Source: RYN-230 sp963768945
GTDB taxonomy: Bacteria; Actinomycetota; Actinomycetes; Streptosporangiales; Streptosporangiaceae
Assembly: GCA_963768945.1 (NCBI GenBank)
Contig: CAVYJW010000003.1
Location: forward strand, 806,001-870,000
Reading direction: 5' to 3'
DNA length: 64,000 nt
The translations under genes and the position numbers were made by a program. Positions 1 through 7,607 of the stretch are shown here, piece by piece. The notes under the pieces were generated by a model. It was not told the origin of the DNA and did no database searches. It worked only from the letters and a program-made list of their open reading frames with translations. How positions within the stretch are numbered: the first letter of the stretch is position 1; every line of letters starts with the position of its first letter.

Positions 1-217
1 GGTCGATCGCTGTCGCTACGGCTAATAGGGCCTCTGTTTGAGCCAGGCTGGCCAGCACGGCTGGGTCGTTCCCACCGCTTCCGCTCATCGCCTTGTCCGC
101 GTAACGGCGTGCAGCGAGCGCGTGCTCGGATTCCTCCATAACGCCAGGGTATGCCGTGGCTGGGTGTCCGGCGGGTGCCGCTTGATGAGCATCCCACGAC
201 AGGCCGAGCACCGCCAT
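1..217 (-). CDS. Unidentified protein, 5' part only (runs off left edge)
   Basis: From an ATG at 217-215 the minus strand stays open for 72 codons down to base 1. GAGGGG lies six bases before the ATG and makes a good ribosome site. The protein begins MAVLGLSWDAHQAAP and continues through an alanine-rich, charged stretch (ALAARRYADK) to LAQTEALLAVATAID. No family is recognised; it reads like the short uncharacterised proteins common in actinobacteria. It follows vapC on the same strand after 73 bases, so read-through from the toxin-antitoxin operon is possible. The 3' end is outside the window. Confidence 0.5.
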   Translation of the reverse strand, partial: MAVLGLSWDAHQAAPAGHPATAYPGVMEESEHALAARRYADKAMSGSGGNDPAVLASLAQTEALLAVATAID

Positions 218-290
218 GGACCGCCCCTCAGCCTGCGCCAGCGCTGCCTCTGGCCTGATCACCAAGGTCGCGGAGTATGCCCCTCTGATA

Positions 291-728
291 TCAGGTGAGA
301 CTGCCGCGTGGCGCGATCCAGGTGTGGGGCTGGCCGGTGACGGCGGCAATGTGCTCGAAGTCGGCGTCGTAGTGCAGGATGGCCGCCCCGTGGTGCTCCG
401 CGACCGCTGCGGTGAGAAGGTCGATAACGCCCGCTGCCCGGTGATGCCCACGAGCGGCCATCCGGATCTGGACATCCCTGGCCCGCTCCGCAATCACCTC
501 GGTGAAGGGCAGCACGATGTAGAGACTCTTGCGCCGCTCGGCAATGACACGGAGATCGGCCAGGTCACGACCGGAATAACCAGCCTCCAAGTCAACCGTT
601 ACGCACGTAGCGGCGGCGCGGTCCACGATGAGCCCTGCTATGACTGCGCGCACAGCAGGGTGCCGGATCCTGGCCTGTGCGGAGGTGTCGATCAAGTAGA
701 GCTGGCCTGGGCCGGCAGGCAATGTCAC
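291..728 (-). CDS. vapC: VapC-family PIN-domain toxin ribonuclease
   Basis: Toxin of a type II toxin-antitoxin pair; PIN-domain proteins of this family cut RNA using Mg2+ held by acidic residues. The 145-residue length is typical. Candidate acidic residues are Asp in LYLIDTSAQ near the start, Glu in TVDLEAGYS, Asp in AGVIDLLTAA and Asp in HYDADFEHIA near the end. The GTG start at 728 overlaps the vapB stop in a GTGA, so translation is coupled to the antitoxin, as usual for these modules. The cellular RNA target cannot be told from sequence. Confidence 0.85.
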   Translation of the reverse strand: MTLPAGPGQLYLIDTSAQARIRHPAVRAVIAGLIVDRAAATCVTVDLEAGYSGRDLADLRVIAERRKSLYIVLPFTEVIAERARDVQIRMAARGHHRAAGVIDLLTAAVAEHHGAAILHYDADFEHIAAVTGQPHTWIAPRGSLT

Positions 729-934
729 CGGCGAGCCTGTCGCATGACCTCCGTATCCGCGATGTCAGGGCCCACCCCGAGGGCGTACGGGTCATCGAGC
801 AGTTGTTCTATGCGTCGGCGCCTGCCAGCCACGAATTCCAGCGCGGCGTTCACGGTGTCCTTCTTCGTCGTGGTTCCAAGCTCCTTGGCCGCCAGATCCA
901 GCGCCTCGTCGTTCAGGTCGATCATCGTCTTCAT
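725..934 (-). CDS. vapB: VapB-family antitoxin
   Basis: Antitoxin partner of the PIN toxin that follows it. The 69-residue protein starts MKTMIDLNDEAL and contains LGTTTKKDTVNAAL, the ribbon-helix-helix core of this VapB group (DUF2191-like); the C-terminal tail should wrap VapC. An in-frame ATG exists at 946, but the ATG at 934 is preferred because it matches the usual start of the family and lies seven bases after a TATGAT -10 element, which fits a leaderless message. Such antitoxins normally repress their own operon together with the toxin. Confidence 0.82.
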   Translation of the reverse strand: MKTMIDLNDEALDLAAKELGTTTKKDTVNAALEFVAGRRRRIEQLLDDPYALGVGPDIADTEVMRQARR

Positions 935-941
935 ATACACA

Positions 942-947
942 ATCATA
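942..947 (-). promoter_or_regulatory. Candidate -10 element of vapBC
   Basis: TATGAT on the minus strand ends seven bases before the preferred vapB ATG. This spacing is what a leaderless actinobacterial transcript would show. No clear -35 was identified. Confidence 0.35.
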
Positions 948-1077
948 CAGCTGAGTAAACATCGACAGCAACACTACGTGGCCGCCAAGGAGGTCCCGGC
1001 CGCTGGCTGAGTGCTCGCCGGCTGAACCGCTCATCGCCCGCTGGGGTGCTCATCGCCCCCTGACCCCGATAACCGTG

Positions 1078-1713
1078 TTAGCGGGCGATGCCGATGTGGT
1101 GGTGGATGGTGGCCGGATCCCCGAGGACGGCGAGCATGCAGGCGGCCAGGTCGGCGCGGGACACCGTAGTCCCGTGGGGCAGGTTGCGGTCGATCGCGGT
1201 GCGGTAGGCCCGGGAGGCCGGCTGGCTGGTGAGCCGGGGTGGCCGCATGATCGTCCAGTCCAGCCCGCTCCGCCTGATCTCGTCCTCGGCGCCACGCATG
1301 TCGGCGTTCGCGTGCCGCAGCAGCGTGCCGCGGAACAGGGGCTTGAGCAGGTACCGCATGGCCGGGCCCTCGCCCTCGTCGGTCACGATGGACCCGCTGA
1401 CCGAGACGAGCCGGTGCGTGCCCTCCTTATGCATGGCCTCGATCATGCTCCGGGTCCCCTCGCGCAGCACGGTGGTGGGCCCGGTGCCGCGCGGCCCGAA
1501 CGCGGCGAGCACGGCGTCCGCGCCCGCCACGGCCGGGCTTATCGCGGCCGGATCCATCAGGTCGGCGGTGATGACCCGCAGCCGGGGGGAGCCGGGCACG
1601 GACAGCCGCGCCGGGTCGCGGACCACGGCCGTGACCTCGTGCCCGGCCACGAGGGCCTGCTCGGTGAGGCAGGTCCCGGTGGCACCGCTCGCGCCGAAGA
1701 TGGTGAGTTCCAT
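1078..1713 (-). CDS. NAD(P)H-binding atypical SDR / epimerase-like protein
   Basis: A 211-residue Rossmann protein of the NAD(P)H-binding (NmrA/atypical SDR) group. The dinucleotide-binding motif TIFGASGATGTCL begins at residue 4, and a second strand region, VLAAFGPRGTG, lies near residue 80. These proteins act as soluble NAD(P)-dependent reductases, epimerases or redox sensors; the substrate is unknown. The ATG at 1713 is chosen over upstream codons because it starts directly at the first strand and has AAGG just upstream. It is divergent from a MarR gene across 47 bases, an arrangement that suggests control by that regulator. Confidence 0.8.
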   Translation of the reverse strand: MELTIFGASGATGTCLTEQALVAGHEVTAVVRDPARLSVPGSPRLRVITADLMDPAAISPAVAGADAVLAAFGPRGTGPTTVLREGTRSMIEAMHKEGTHRLVSVSGSIVTDEGEGPAMRYLLKPLFRGTLLRHANADMRGAEDEIRRSGLDWTIMRPPRLTSQPASRAYRTAIDRNLPHGTTVSRADLAACMLAVLGDPATIHHHIGIAR

Positions 1714-1743
1714 GAGGTACCTTATCTCTTGTAGTCCGTACGA

Positions 1744-1756
1744 TATGGAGCTCATA
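1744..1756. promoter_or_regulatory. Possible MarR operator
   Basis: TATG-N5-CATA forms a short dyad (TATGGAGCTCATA) in the 47-base gap between the divergent NAD(P)H-binding and MarR genes, next to TACTAT before the MarR ATG. The arms are short, so this is only suggestive. Confidence 0.3.
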
Positions 1757-1760
1757 CTAT

Positions 1761-2267
1761 ATGAAGTCAGTAGAACCTGACCACCGGGGGGCAGTGCGGC
1801 GCCGGCGACGGCTGGACCAGGAAGTCCGGGCGTCGCTGCGCGACGTGAGCGTCCAGCTCTCCCTGCTCAACCATCAGGTCCGGGACCACCTGGAGCTCAA
1901 GGGCACCGACCTGGAGTGCCTCGACCTGATCAGCCGGGACGGGCCGCTCAGCCCGAGCGCGCTGGCCCGCCGGGCCGGGCTGCACCCGGCCACCATCACC
2001 GGGATCCTGGACCGGCTGGAACGCGGCGGCTGGATCGTCCGCGAGCGCGACCCCGCCGACCGGCGCGCGGTCCTGATCCGGGCCGAGCGGAGCCGCGGCG
2101 CGGAGGTGCTCGGCCTCTACTCCGGGATGAACAGCGCGATGGACCAGATCATCGGCGAATACGACGAGGCGCAGCTGGAGCTCCTGGCCGGCTTCCTGCG
2201 CCGGACCGCCGAGGCGGGCCGGGCCGCGGCCCAGGAACTCGCCGGCGGCCCGGGGGAGAGCCGGTGA
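1761..2267 (+). CDS. MarR-family transcriptional regulator
   Basis: A 168-residue winged-helix regulator. The MarR core is visible as LSPSALARRAGLHPATITG (helix-turn-helix, about residues 75-95), then LDRLERGGWI and the wing ERDPADRRAVLI. MarR proteins bind DNA as dimers and usually release it on binding a phenolic or other small ligand. The gene is divergent from the NAD(P)H-binding protein, and its TGA overlaps the GTG of the downstream aminoglycoside acetyltransferase, so it probably controls both neighbours. Confidence 0.88.
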   Translation: MKSVEPDHRGAVRRRRRLDQEVRASLRDVSVQLSLLNHQVRDHLELKGTDLECLDLISRDGPLSPSALARRAGLHPATITGILDRLERGGWIVRERDPADRRAVLIRAERSRGAEVLGLYSGMNSAMDQIIGEYDEAQLELLAGFLRRTAEAGRAAAQELAGGPGESR

Positions 2268-2803
2268 CGCCCGCGGCGGAGCTGCGGATCGCCCACACCG
2301 CCGACCTCGATGACGCCACGCGCCACGCGGCCCGGGCCCTGCTGGACGACGTGTTCGACGACATGGCCGACGAGGACTGGGACCACGCGCTGGGCGGGAT
2401 GCACGCCCTGCTGTGGGAGGGACCCGAGCTGATCGGCCACGCGTCGGTGATCCAGCGCCAGCTGCTGTACGGGGGGCGGGCCTGGCGCACCGGCTACGTG
2501 GAGGCGGTCGCGGTCCGTGCGGACCGCCGCCGGAACGGCCACGGCGGGACCCTGATGGACGCGGTGGAGCGCATCATCGGCGGGGCCTACGAGGTGGGCG
2601 CCCTGGGATCCACCGATGCCGGGGCCGCCCTCTATGCGGCACGGGGCTGGCTGCGCTGGCTCGGCCCCTGCTCGGCGCTCACCCCGGAAGGCATCATCCG
2701 CACCCCCGACGAGGAAGGGAGCATCTACGTCCTCCCCGTGAAGGTCGCGCTGGACGTCGACCGCGAGCTCACCTGCGACTGGCGCGCGGGTGATGTCTGG
2801 TAA
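2264..2803 (+). CDS. aac(2')-I: Aminoglycoside 2'-N-acetyltransferase, AAC(2')-I family
   Basis: A GNAT-fold enzyme expected to move acetyl from acetyl-CoA to the 2'-amino group of aminoglycosides. The 179-residue length matches the mycobacterial AAC(2') enzymes. Diagnostic stretches recalled from that family are present: HTADLDDATR near the start, DWDHALGGMHALLW, HASVIQRQLLYGG, GYVEAVAVRADRR (acetyl-CoA region), LYAARGWLRW, RTPDEEGSIYVLP and the C-terminus CDWRAGDVW. The GTG start overlaps the MarR stop (GTGA), with GGGGGAGAG upstream. Real drug range and expression are unknown; in mycobacteria the enzyme is chromosomal and may have a housekeeping role. Confidence 0.9.
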   Translation: MTPAAELRIAHTADLDDATRHAARALLDDVFDDMADEDWDHALGGMHALLWEGPELIGHASVIQRQLLYGGRAWRTGYVEAVAVRADRRRNGHGGTLMDAVERIIGGAYEVGALGSTDAGAALYAARGWLRWLGPCSALTPEGIIRTPDEEGSIYVLPVKVALDVDRELTCDWRAGDVW

Positions 2804-2859
2804 GACCGGAGCGGCCGAAGCCCGGGGCGGGCGGAATCGGCCCGCATAGGGTGGTGGGC

Positions 2860-3885
2860 ATGGACTATCGCACCCTGGGACGTAGTGGCTGCTCGGTGTC
2901 GAGCTTCTGTCTGGGGGCCATGACTTTCGGCCTGGAGACGGACGAAGCCGGGGCGCACCGGCAGCTGGACCGGTTCGTGGAGGCCGGCGGCACGCTAGTA
3001 GACACGGCCGACGTGTATAACGGCGGGACCTCCGAGGAAATCATCGGCCGCTGGTTCGCCGCCCGCCCGGCCGACGTGACCGGCCGGGTGGTGCTGGCCA
3101 CCAAGGGCCGCTTCGCCACGGACGCCTCACCCAACGGTGTCGGCCTGTCCGCTCGGCACCTGACCCGGGCGCTGGACGCGTCGCTGGGCCGGCTCGGGCT
3201 GGACGTGGTCAACCTGTACCAGGTCCACGCGTTCGACCCGATCACCCCGATGGAGGAGACCCTGCGCACGCTGGACGGGTTCGTCCGGGCCGGCAAGATC
3301 CGCTATTACGGGCTGTCCAACTTCACCGGGTGGCAGCTGACCAAGGCCGTGCACCTGGCCCACGAGCTGAACCTGTCCGCGCCGGTCACCCTGCAGCCGC
3401 AGTACAGCCTGCTGGTGCGGGAGATCGAGTGGGAGATCGTGCCCGCCGCGATCGACGGGGGCCTAGGGCTGCTGCCCTGGAGCCCGCTCGGCGGCGGCTG
3501 GCTGTCCGGCAAGTACCGGCGGGACGAGCGCCCGTCCGGCGCCACCCGGCTCGGTGACGACCCGGACCGCGGCATGGAGGCTTACGACCGCCGCGGCGCG
3601 GGCCGGACCTGGGACGTTATCGACGCGGTGCAGGACATCGCCAAGGCGCGCGGCGTCTCCATGGCCGAGGTGGCCCTGGCCTGGGTGACCGGGCGGCCCG
3701 GGGTGACCTCGACCATCCTCGGGGCCCGCACCACTGAGCAGCTCGAGGCCAACCTGCGGGCCGCGGACCTGCGGCTGTCCACCGAGGAACTGGTCGCGCT
3801 GGACGTGGCCAGCGACCCGCGTCCCGCGGACTATCCCTACGGGGAGATGGGCGTGGAGCAGCGCGCCCGCCGCATCGGCGGCTGA
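2860..3885 (+). CDS. Aldo/keto reductase (K+ channel beta-subunit-like group)
   Basis: Cytosolic NADPH-dependent oxidoreductase of 341 residues with a TIM-barrel fold. The catalytic set is visible: Asp and Tyr in VDTADVYNGG, Lys in LATKGRF and His in YQVHAFD. The C-terminal cofactor-binding region includes STILGARTTEQLEANL. The start MDYRTLGRSG is the usual one for the family; an in-frame GTG nine bases upstream is less likely. It follows aac(2') after 56 bases and converges on the rhamnulokinase gene with a four-base gap. The substrate is not deducible. Confidence 0.88.
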   Translation: MDYRTLGRSGCSVSSFCLGAMTFGLETDEAGAHRQLDRFVEAGGTLVDTADVYNGGTSEEIIGRWFAARPADVTGRVVLATKGRFATDASPNGVGLSARHLTRALDASLGRLGLDVVNLYQVHAFDPITPMEETLRTLDGFVRAGKIRYYGLSNFTGWQLTKAVHLAHELNLSAPVTLQPQYSLLVREIEWEIVPAAIDGGLGLLPWSPLGGGWLSGKYRRDERPSGATRLGDDPDRGMEAYDRRGAGRTWDVIDAVQDIAKARGVSMAEVALAWVTGRPGVTSTILGARTTEQLEANLRAADLRLSTEELVALDVASDPRPADYPYGEMGVEQRARRIGG

Positions 3886-3897
3886 GGCGTCAGCCGC
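3878..3897. terminator. Hairpin shared by two convergent stop codons
   Basis: GCGGCTGA, GGCG, TCAGCCGC: an exact 8-bp inverted repeat with a four-base loop. Each arm holds the TGA of one of the two convergent genes (aldo/keto reductase and rhaB). It could act as a small bidirectional terminator; there is no T-run. Confidence 0.4.
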
Positions 3898-5413
3898 GCT
3901 GCAAAAGACCGATCCGGCGGGCGGCTGCGTCCCAGTCGGCCTGGCCGGACCGGGACGGCTCGAAACGCTGCAGGGGCTGGGTGGCGCGCAGCAGGGCGCG
4001 CATCCCGGGCAGGTCGCCGGGGGCGGCGCCGAGGCTGCGGGCCTGGACCAGGATGTTGCCCAGCGCGGCGGCCTCGGCGGGGCCGGCGACCACGGGCAGC
4101 CCGCAGGCGTCGGCGGTGAGCTGGAGCAGCAGGGCGTTGTGCACCCCGCCGCCGACCACGTGCACGGTGCCCACCGCCCGGCCGGACAGCTCCTGGACCT
4201 CACGCAGGCGGGTCCGGTAGGCCAGGGCCAGGCTGTCCAGGATGCAGCGGACCACGGCCGGGGGATCGGCCGGCGGGCGCTGCCCGGTCCGCTGGGCCGC
4301 CTCGGCGATCCGCGCGGGCATGTCCCCCGGGGGCAGGAACAGCGGGTCGTCGGGGTCGACCACGACCCGCAGCGGCGGGACCCGCGCGGCCTCGTCCAGC
4401 AGCGTGGCCAGGCCGGCGGGCTGGCCCGCGGCTGACCAGGTGCGGACCGACTCCTGGAGCAGCCAGAGGCCCATCACGTTGCGCAGGTAGCGGATGGTGC
4501 CGTCCACGCCGGTCTCGTTGGTGAAGTTGGCGGTCCGGCTCGCCTCCGTCAGCACCGGCTGGTCCAGCTCCACGCCCACCAGGGACCAGGTGCCGCAGGA
4601 GATGTACGCGAAGTCGAGACCCTGGGCGGGCACCGCGGCCACGGCGGACGCGGTGTCGTGCGAGCCCACCGCGATCACCGGCAGCGGCCCGCCCGGCCGG
4701 TCCGGGGCTGGGCCCAGGTCGGCGAGCCCAGGCTCCGCGGCGGCCCCGGGCCGCAGCGCCCCGATGACGCTTCCGGGCTGGCGCAGCGCCGGGAACAGCC
4801 GGGCGGGCAGGCCGGCCCGGCCGATCAGGTCCCACGCCCAGTCCTGGGCCCGGGCGTCGTACAGCTGCGTGGTGGACGCGTTGGTCACCTCGGCGCCTAG
4901 CTCCCCGGTCAGCCAGTAGGCGAGCAGGTCGGGGATCAGCAGCAGGGTCCGGGCCGCGGCCAGCTGCGGCGTCCCCGCCGCGGCGGCGAGCTGGTAGATC
5001 GTGTTGATGGGCATCTGCTGGACCCCGGTGACCGCGTACAGGTCTGCCGCGGGGACCTTGGCCAGCACCTCCTCGACGACGTGGTCGGTCCGGGTGTCCC
5101 GGTAGTGCACCGGGTTGCCGAGCAGCTCACCCCCGGAGTCGAGCAGGCCGTAGTCCACGCCCCACGAGTCGATCCCCACGCTGGCCAGGTCGAACGAGCG
5201 GGCCGCCGCGCCCAGCCCGTCCAGCATCCCCCGGTACAGCCGCAGGATGTCCCAGTACAGCGTGCCCAGCACCCGGACCGGCGTGTTCGGGAACCGGTGC
5301 ACCTCGCGCAGCTCCAGCTGGCCGCCACCGACCTGCCCGACCATGACCCGGCCGCCGGACGCGCCCAGGTCTACGGCGGCGACTGACGCCGCCCCTACCG
5401 GCGCTGCGGTCAT
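3890..5413 (-). CDS. rhaB: Rhamnulokinase
   Basis: FGGY-family sugar kinase that phosphorylates L-rhamnulose at O-1 with ATP. The 507-residue protein has the first phosphate-binding motif AVDLGASGGRVMVG near residue 15, the substrate region IDSWGVDYGLL, the second-domain motifs AVGSHDTASAV and YISCGTWSLVG, and the adenosine motif HVVGGGVHNALLL. It starts at the ATG at 5413, 11 bases after the stop of the aldolase gene, and is the last gene of the minus-strand rhamnose catabolic operon. Confidence 0.93.
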   Translation of the reverse strand: MTAAPVGAASVAAVDLGASGGRVMVGQVGGGQLELREVHRFPNTPVRVLGTLYWDILRLYRGMLDGLGAAARSFDLASVGIDSWGVDYGLLDSGGELLGNPVHYRDTRTDHVVEEVLAKVPAADLYAVTGVQQMPINTIYQLAAAAGTPQLAAARTLLLIPDLLAYWLTGELGAEVTNASTTQLYDARAQDWAWDLIGRAGLPARLFPALRQPGSVIGALRPGAAAEPGLADLGPAPDRPGGPLPVIAVGSHDTASAVAAVPAQGLDFAYISCGTWSLVGVELDQPVLTEASRTANFTNETGVDGTIRYLRNVMGLWLLQESVRTWSAAGQPAGLATLLDEAARVPPLRVVVDPDDPLFLPPGDMPARIAEAAQRTGQRPPADPPAVVRCILDSLALAYRTRLREVQELSGRAVGTVHVVGGGVHNALLLQLTADACGLPVVAGPAEAAALGNILVQARSLGAAPGDLPGMRALLRATQPLQRFEPSRSGQADWDAAARRIGLLQRG

Positions 5414-5424
5414 CGCCAGTGCCC

Positions 5425-7515
5425 TCAGCGCAGGAACGCGGCGGCCACGCCGGCGTCCACCGGGATGTGCAGGCCGGTGGTCAGGGCCAGGTCGCCGGCG
5501 GCCAGCGCGAACACGGCGGCGGCCACGTGCTCGGGCAGCACCTCCCGCTTCAGCAGCGTCCGCTGCGCGTAGTACGCGCCCAGCTCCTCCTCGGGCACGC
5601 CGTACACCGCGGCCCGCTGGGCGCCCCACCCGCCCGCGAAGATCCCCGAGCCGCGGACCACACCGTCGGGGTTGATCCCGTTCACCCGGATGCCGAGGCC
5701 GCCCAGCTCGGCGGCCAGCAGCCGGACCTGGTGCTCCTGGTCGGCCTTGGCCGCGCCGTAGGCCACGTTGTTCGGCCCGGCGAACACCGCGTTCTTGCTG
5801 CAGATGTAGATGATGTCGCCGCCCATGCCCTGGGCCGCCATGACGCGGGCCGCCTCCCGGGCGACCAGGAACGAGCCCCGGGCCATGACGTCGTGCTGGA
5901 TGTCCCAGTCGTCCAGGCTGGTCTCCAGCAGCGGCCGGGAAATGGACAGGCCGGCGTTGCTGACCACCAGGTTGACCCCGCCGAAGGCCAGCGCCGCCTG
6001 CAGGTAGGCACCGGCCACGCTGTCCTCGTCGGTGACATCCGACGTGACCGCGATCGCAACATCGGCCGCCCGGGAGGCCCCGGCCCCGATCGCCTCGGCG
6101 ACCTTCTGGGCGGCCGCGCCGTCCCGGTCGGCCACCACCACGCAGGCCCCCTCGGCGGCCAGCCGCTCCGCGATGGCCCGGCCGATCCCGGAACCGCCCC
6201 CAGTGACCAGGGCGACGCGGGTGGCCAGCGCTTTCGGCTTGGGGCGCCGGCGCAGCTTGGCCTCTTCCAGGGCCCAGTACTCGATGCGGAACTTCTCGTG
6301 CTCCGGGATCGGAGAGTAGGCCGAGACCGCCTCGGCGCCGCGCATCACGTTGATGGCGTTGACGTAGAACTCGCCGGCGACCCGGGCGGTCTGCTTGTCG
6401 GCCCCGAAGCTGAACATCCCCACGCCGGGGACCAGCACGATCGCCGGGTCGGCGCCGCGCATCGGCGGCGAGTCCGGGTCCGCGTTCCGCTCGTAGTAGG
6501 CCCGGTAGTCCTCCCGGTAGGCGGCGTGCAGCTCTCGGAGGCGGGCTATCACGTCTTCCAGCGGCGCCGTCGGCGGCAGGTCCGCCACCATCGGGCTGAC
6601 CTTGGTGCGCAGGAAGTGATCCGGGCAGGACGTGCCCAGCGCCGCCAGCGCCGGGTGCTTCTCCCGGGACACGAAGTCCAGCACGGCCGGGCCGTCGCTG
6701 AAGTGCCCGACCTGCGGCCGGTCGGTCGAGGCCAGGCCGCGCAGCACCGGCGCCAGCGCGGCGGCCCGGGTCCTTCGCTCCGCCTCCGGCAGCGGCTCGT
6801 AGCCCGGGATCACCGGGCCGAACGGCTCCGCCGCGCCGTGGTCATCCAGGTACCGCTGCGCCGCGGCGATGATGCTCAGCGAGTTGGCCTCGCACTCTTC
6901 GCTGGTCGCGCCCCAGGCCGTGATGCCGTGACCGCCGAGAATGACCCCGATCGACTCCGGATGCTCCCGGGCCACCGCGGCGATATCCAGGCCGAGCTGG
7001 AACCCGGGCCGCCGCCACGGCACCCACCGCACCCGGTCCCCGAAACACGCCCGGGTCAGCGCCTCGCCGTCGGCCGCCGTGGCGAACGCGATCCCCGAGT
7101 CCGGGTGCAGGTGATCCACGTGCGGGGCGTCCACCAGCGCGTGCATCGCGGTGTCGATCGACGGGGCCGCGCCACGCTGTCCTGGTTCTGACCCCACCAC
7201 CCCGCCCAGGCCGTGCAGGCAGTAGTCGAACGCCGCGACCATCTCGTCCTCGTGCTCCACCCCGGGGTACACCCCGGTCAGCGCCCGGAGCCGGTCCAGC
7301 CGCAGCACGGCCAGCCCGCCGGAGGTCAGCGTGCCCAGGTCCCCGCCGGATCCCTTGACCCACAGCAAGCCGGCCGGCTCGCCGGTCACTGGGTCGGTGA
7401 CCTCGCCCTTGGCCGAGGTGTTCCCGCCGGCGTAGTTGGTGTTGCGGGGATCCGAGCCGAGCCGGTTGCTGCGCTCCAGCAGCACGGTGACTTCGGGCGC
7501 TACCTGCGCGGCCAT
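5425..7515 (-). CDS. rhaEW: Bifunctional rhamnulose-1-phosphate aldolase / lactaldehyde dehydrogenase (RhaEW type)
   Basis: A two-domain fusion of 696 residues. The N-terminal class II aldolase domain shows the zinc-binding region HVDHLHPDSG and GGHGITAWG and should cleave rhamnulose-1-phosphate to dihydroxyacetone phosphate and L-lactaldehyde. The C-terminal short-chain dehydrogenase domain starts with VALVTGGGSGIG and has the catalytic YGAAK; in this family it oxidises lactaldehyde to L-lactate. The ATG at 7515 follows AAAAGGAG at good spacing. It lies between rhaI and rhaB. The lactate product fits the divergent lutABC operon. The symbol follows Bacillus and Streptomyces usage; databases often call it RhaD. 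Confidence 0.92.
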   Translation of the reverse strand: MAAQVAPEVTVLLERSNRLGSDPRNTNYAGGNTSAKGEVTDPVTGEPAGLLWVKGSGGDLGTLTSGGLAVLRLDRLRALTGVYPGVEHEDEMVAAFDYCLHGLGGVVGSEPGQRGAAPSIDTAMHALVDAPHVDHLHPDSGIAFATAADGEALTRACFGDRVRWVPWRRPGFQLGLDIAAVAREHPESIGVILGGHGITAWGATSEECEANSLSIIAAAQRYLDDHGAAEPFGPVIPGYEPLPEAERRTRAAALAPVLRGLASTDRPQVGHFSDGPAVLDFVSREKHPALAALGTSCPDHFLRTKVSPMVADLPPTAPLEDVIARLRELHAAYREDYRAYYERNADPDSPPMRGADPAIVLVPGVGMFSFGADKQTARVAGEFYVNAINVMRGAEAVSAYSPIPEHEKFRIEYWALEEAKLRRRPKPKALATRVALVTGGGSGIGRAIAERLAAEGACVVVADRDGAAAQKVAEAIGAGASRAADVAIAVTSDVTDEDSVAGAYLQAALAFGGVNLVVSNAGLSISRPLLETSLDDWDIQHDVMARGSFLVAREAARVMAAQGMGGDIIYICSKNAVFAGPNNVAYGAAKADQEHQVRLLAAELGGLGIRVNGINPDGVVRGSGIFAGGWGAQRAAVYGVPEEELGAYYAQRTLLKREVLPEHVAAAVFALAAGDLALTTGLHIPVDAGVAAAFLR

Positions 7516-7607
7516 GTCATGACTCCTTTTCGGCGGGAGGTGCCAGCGGCGGTTTTCGTTGCGTGCCTTTGATTGTGGCCCGCCATGCGGGCGGGCCAGG
7601 GGCGCGG

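Noticed and set aside
216..1010. Open frame of 264 codons on the plus strand across vapBC
   Set aside because: It is antisense to the vapBC pair, which has clear families, coupled overlap and promoter; the product is compositionally odd and resembles no family.
5419..7191. Plus-strand open frame of 590 codons opposite the RhaEW gene
   Set aside because: It is antisense to a gene with full aldolase and dehydrogenase motifs; no domain is visible in the antisense product.
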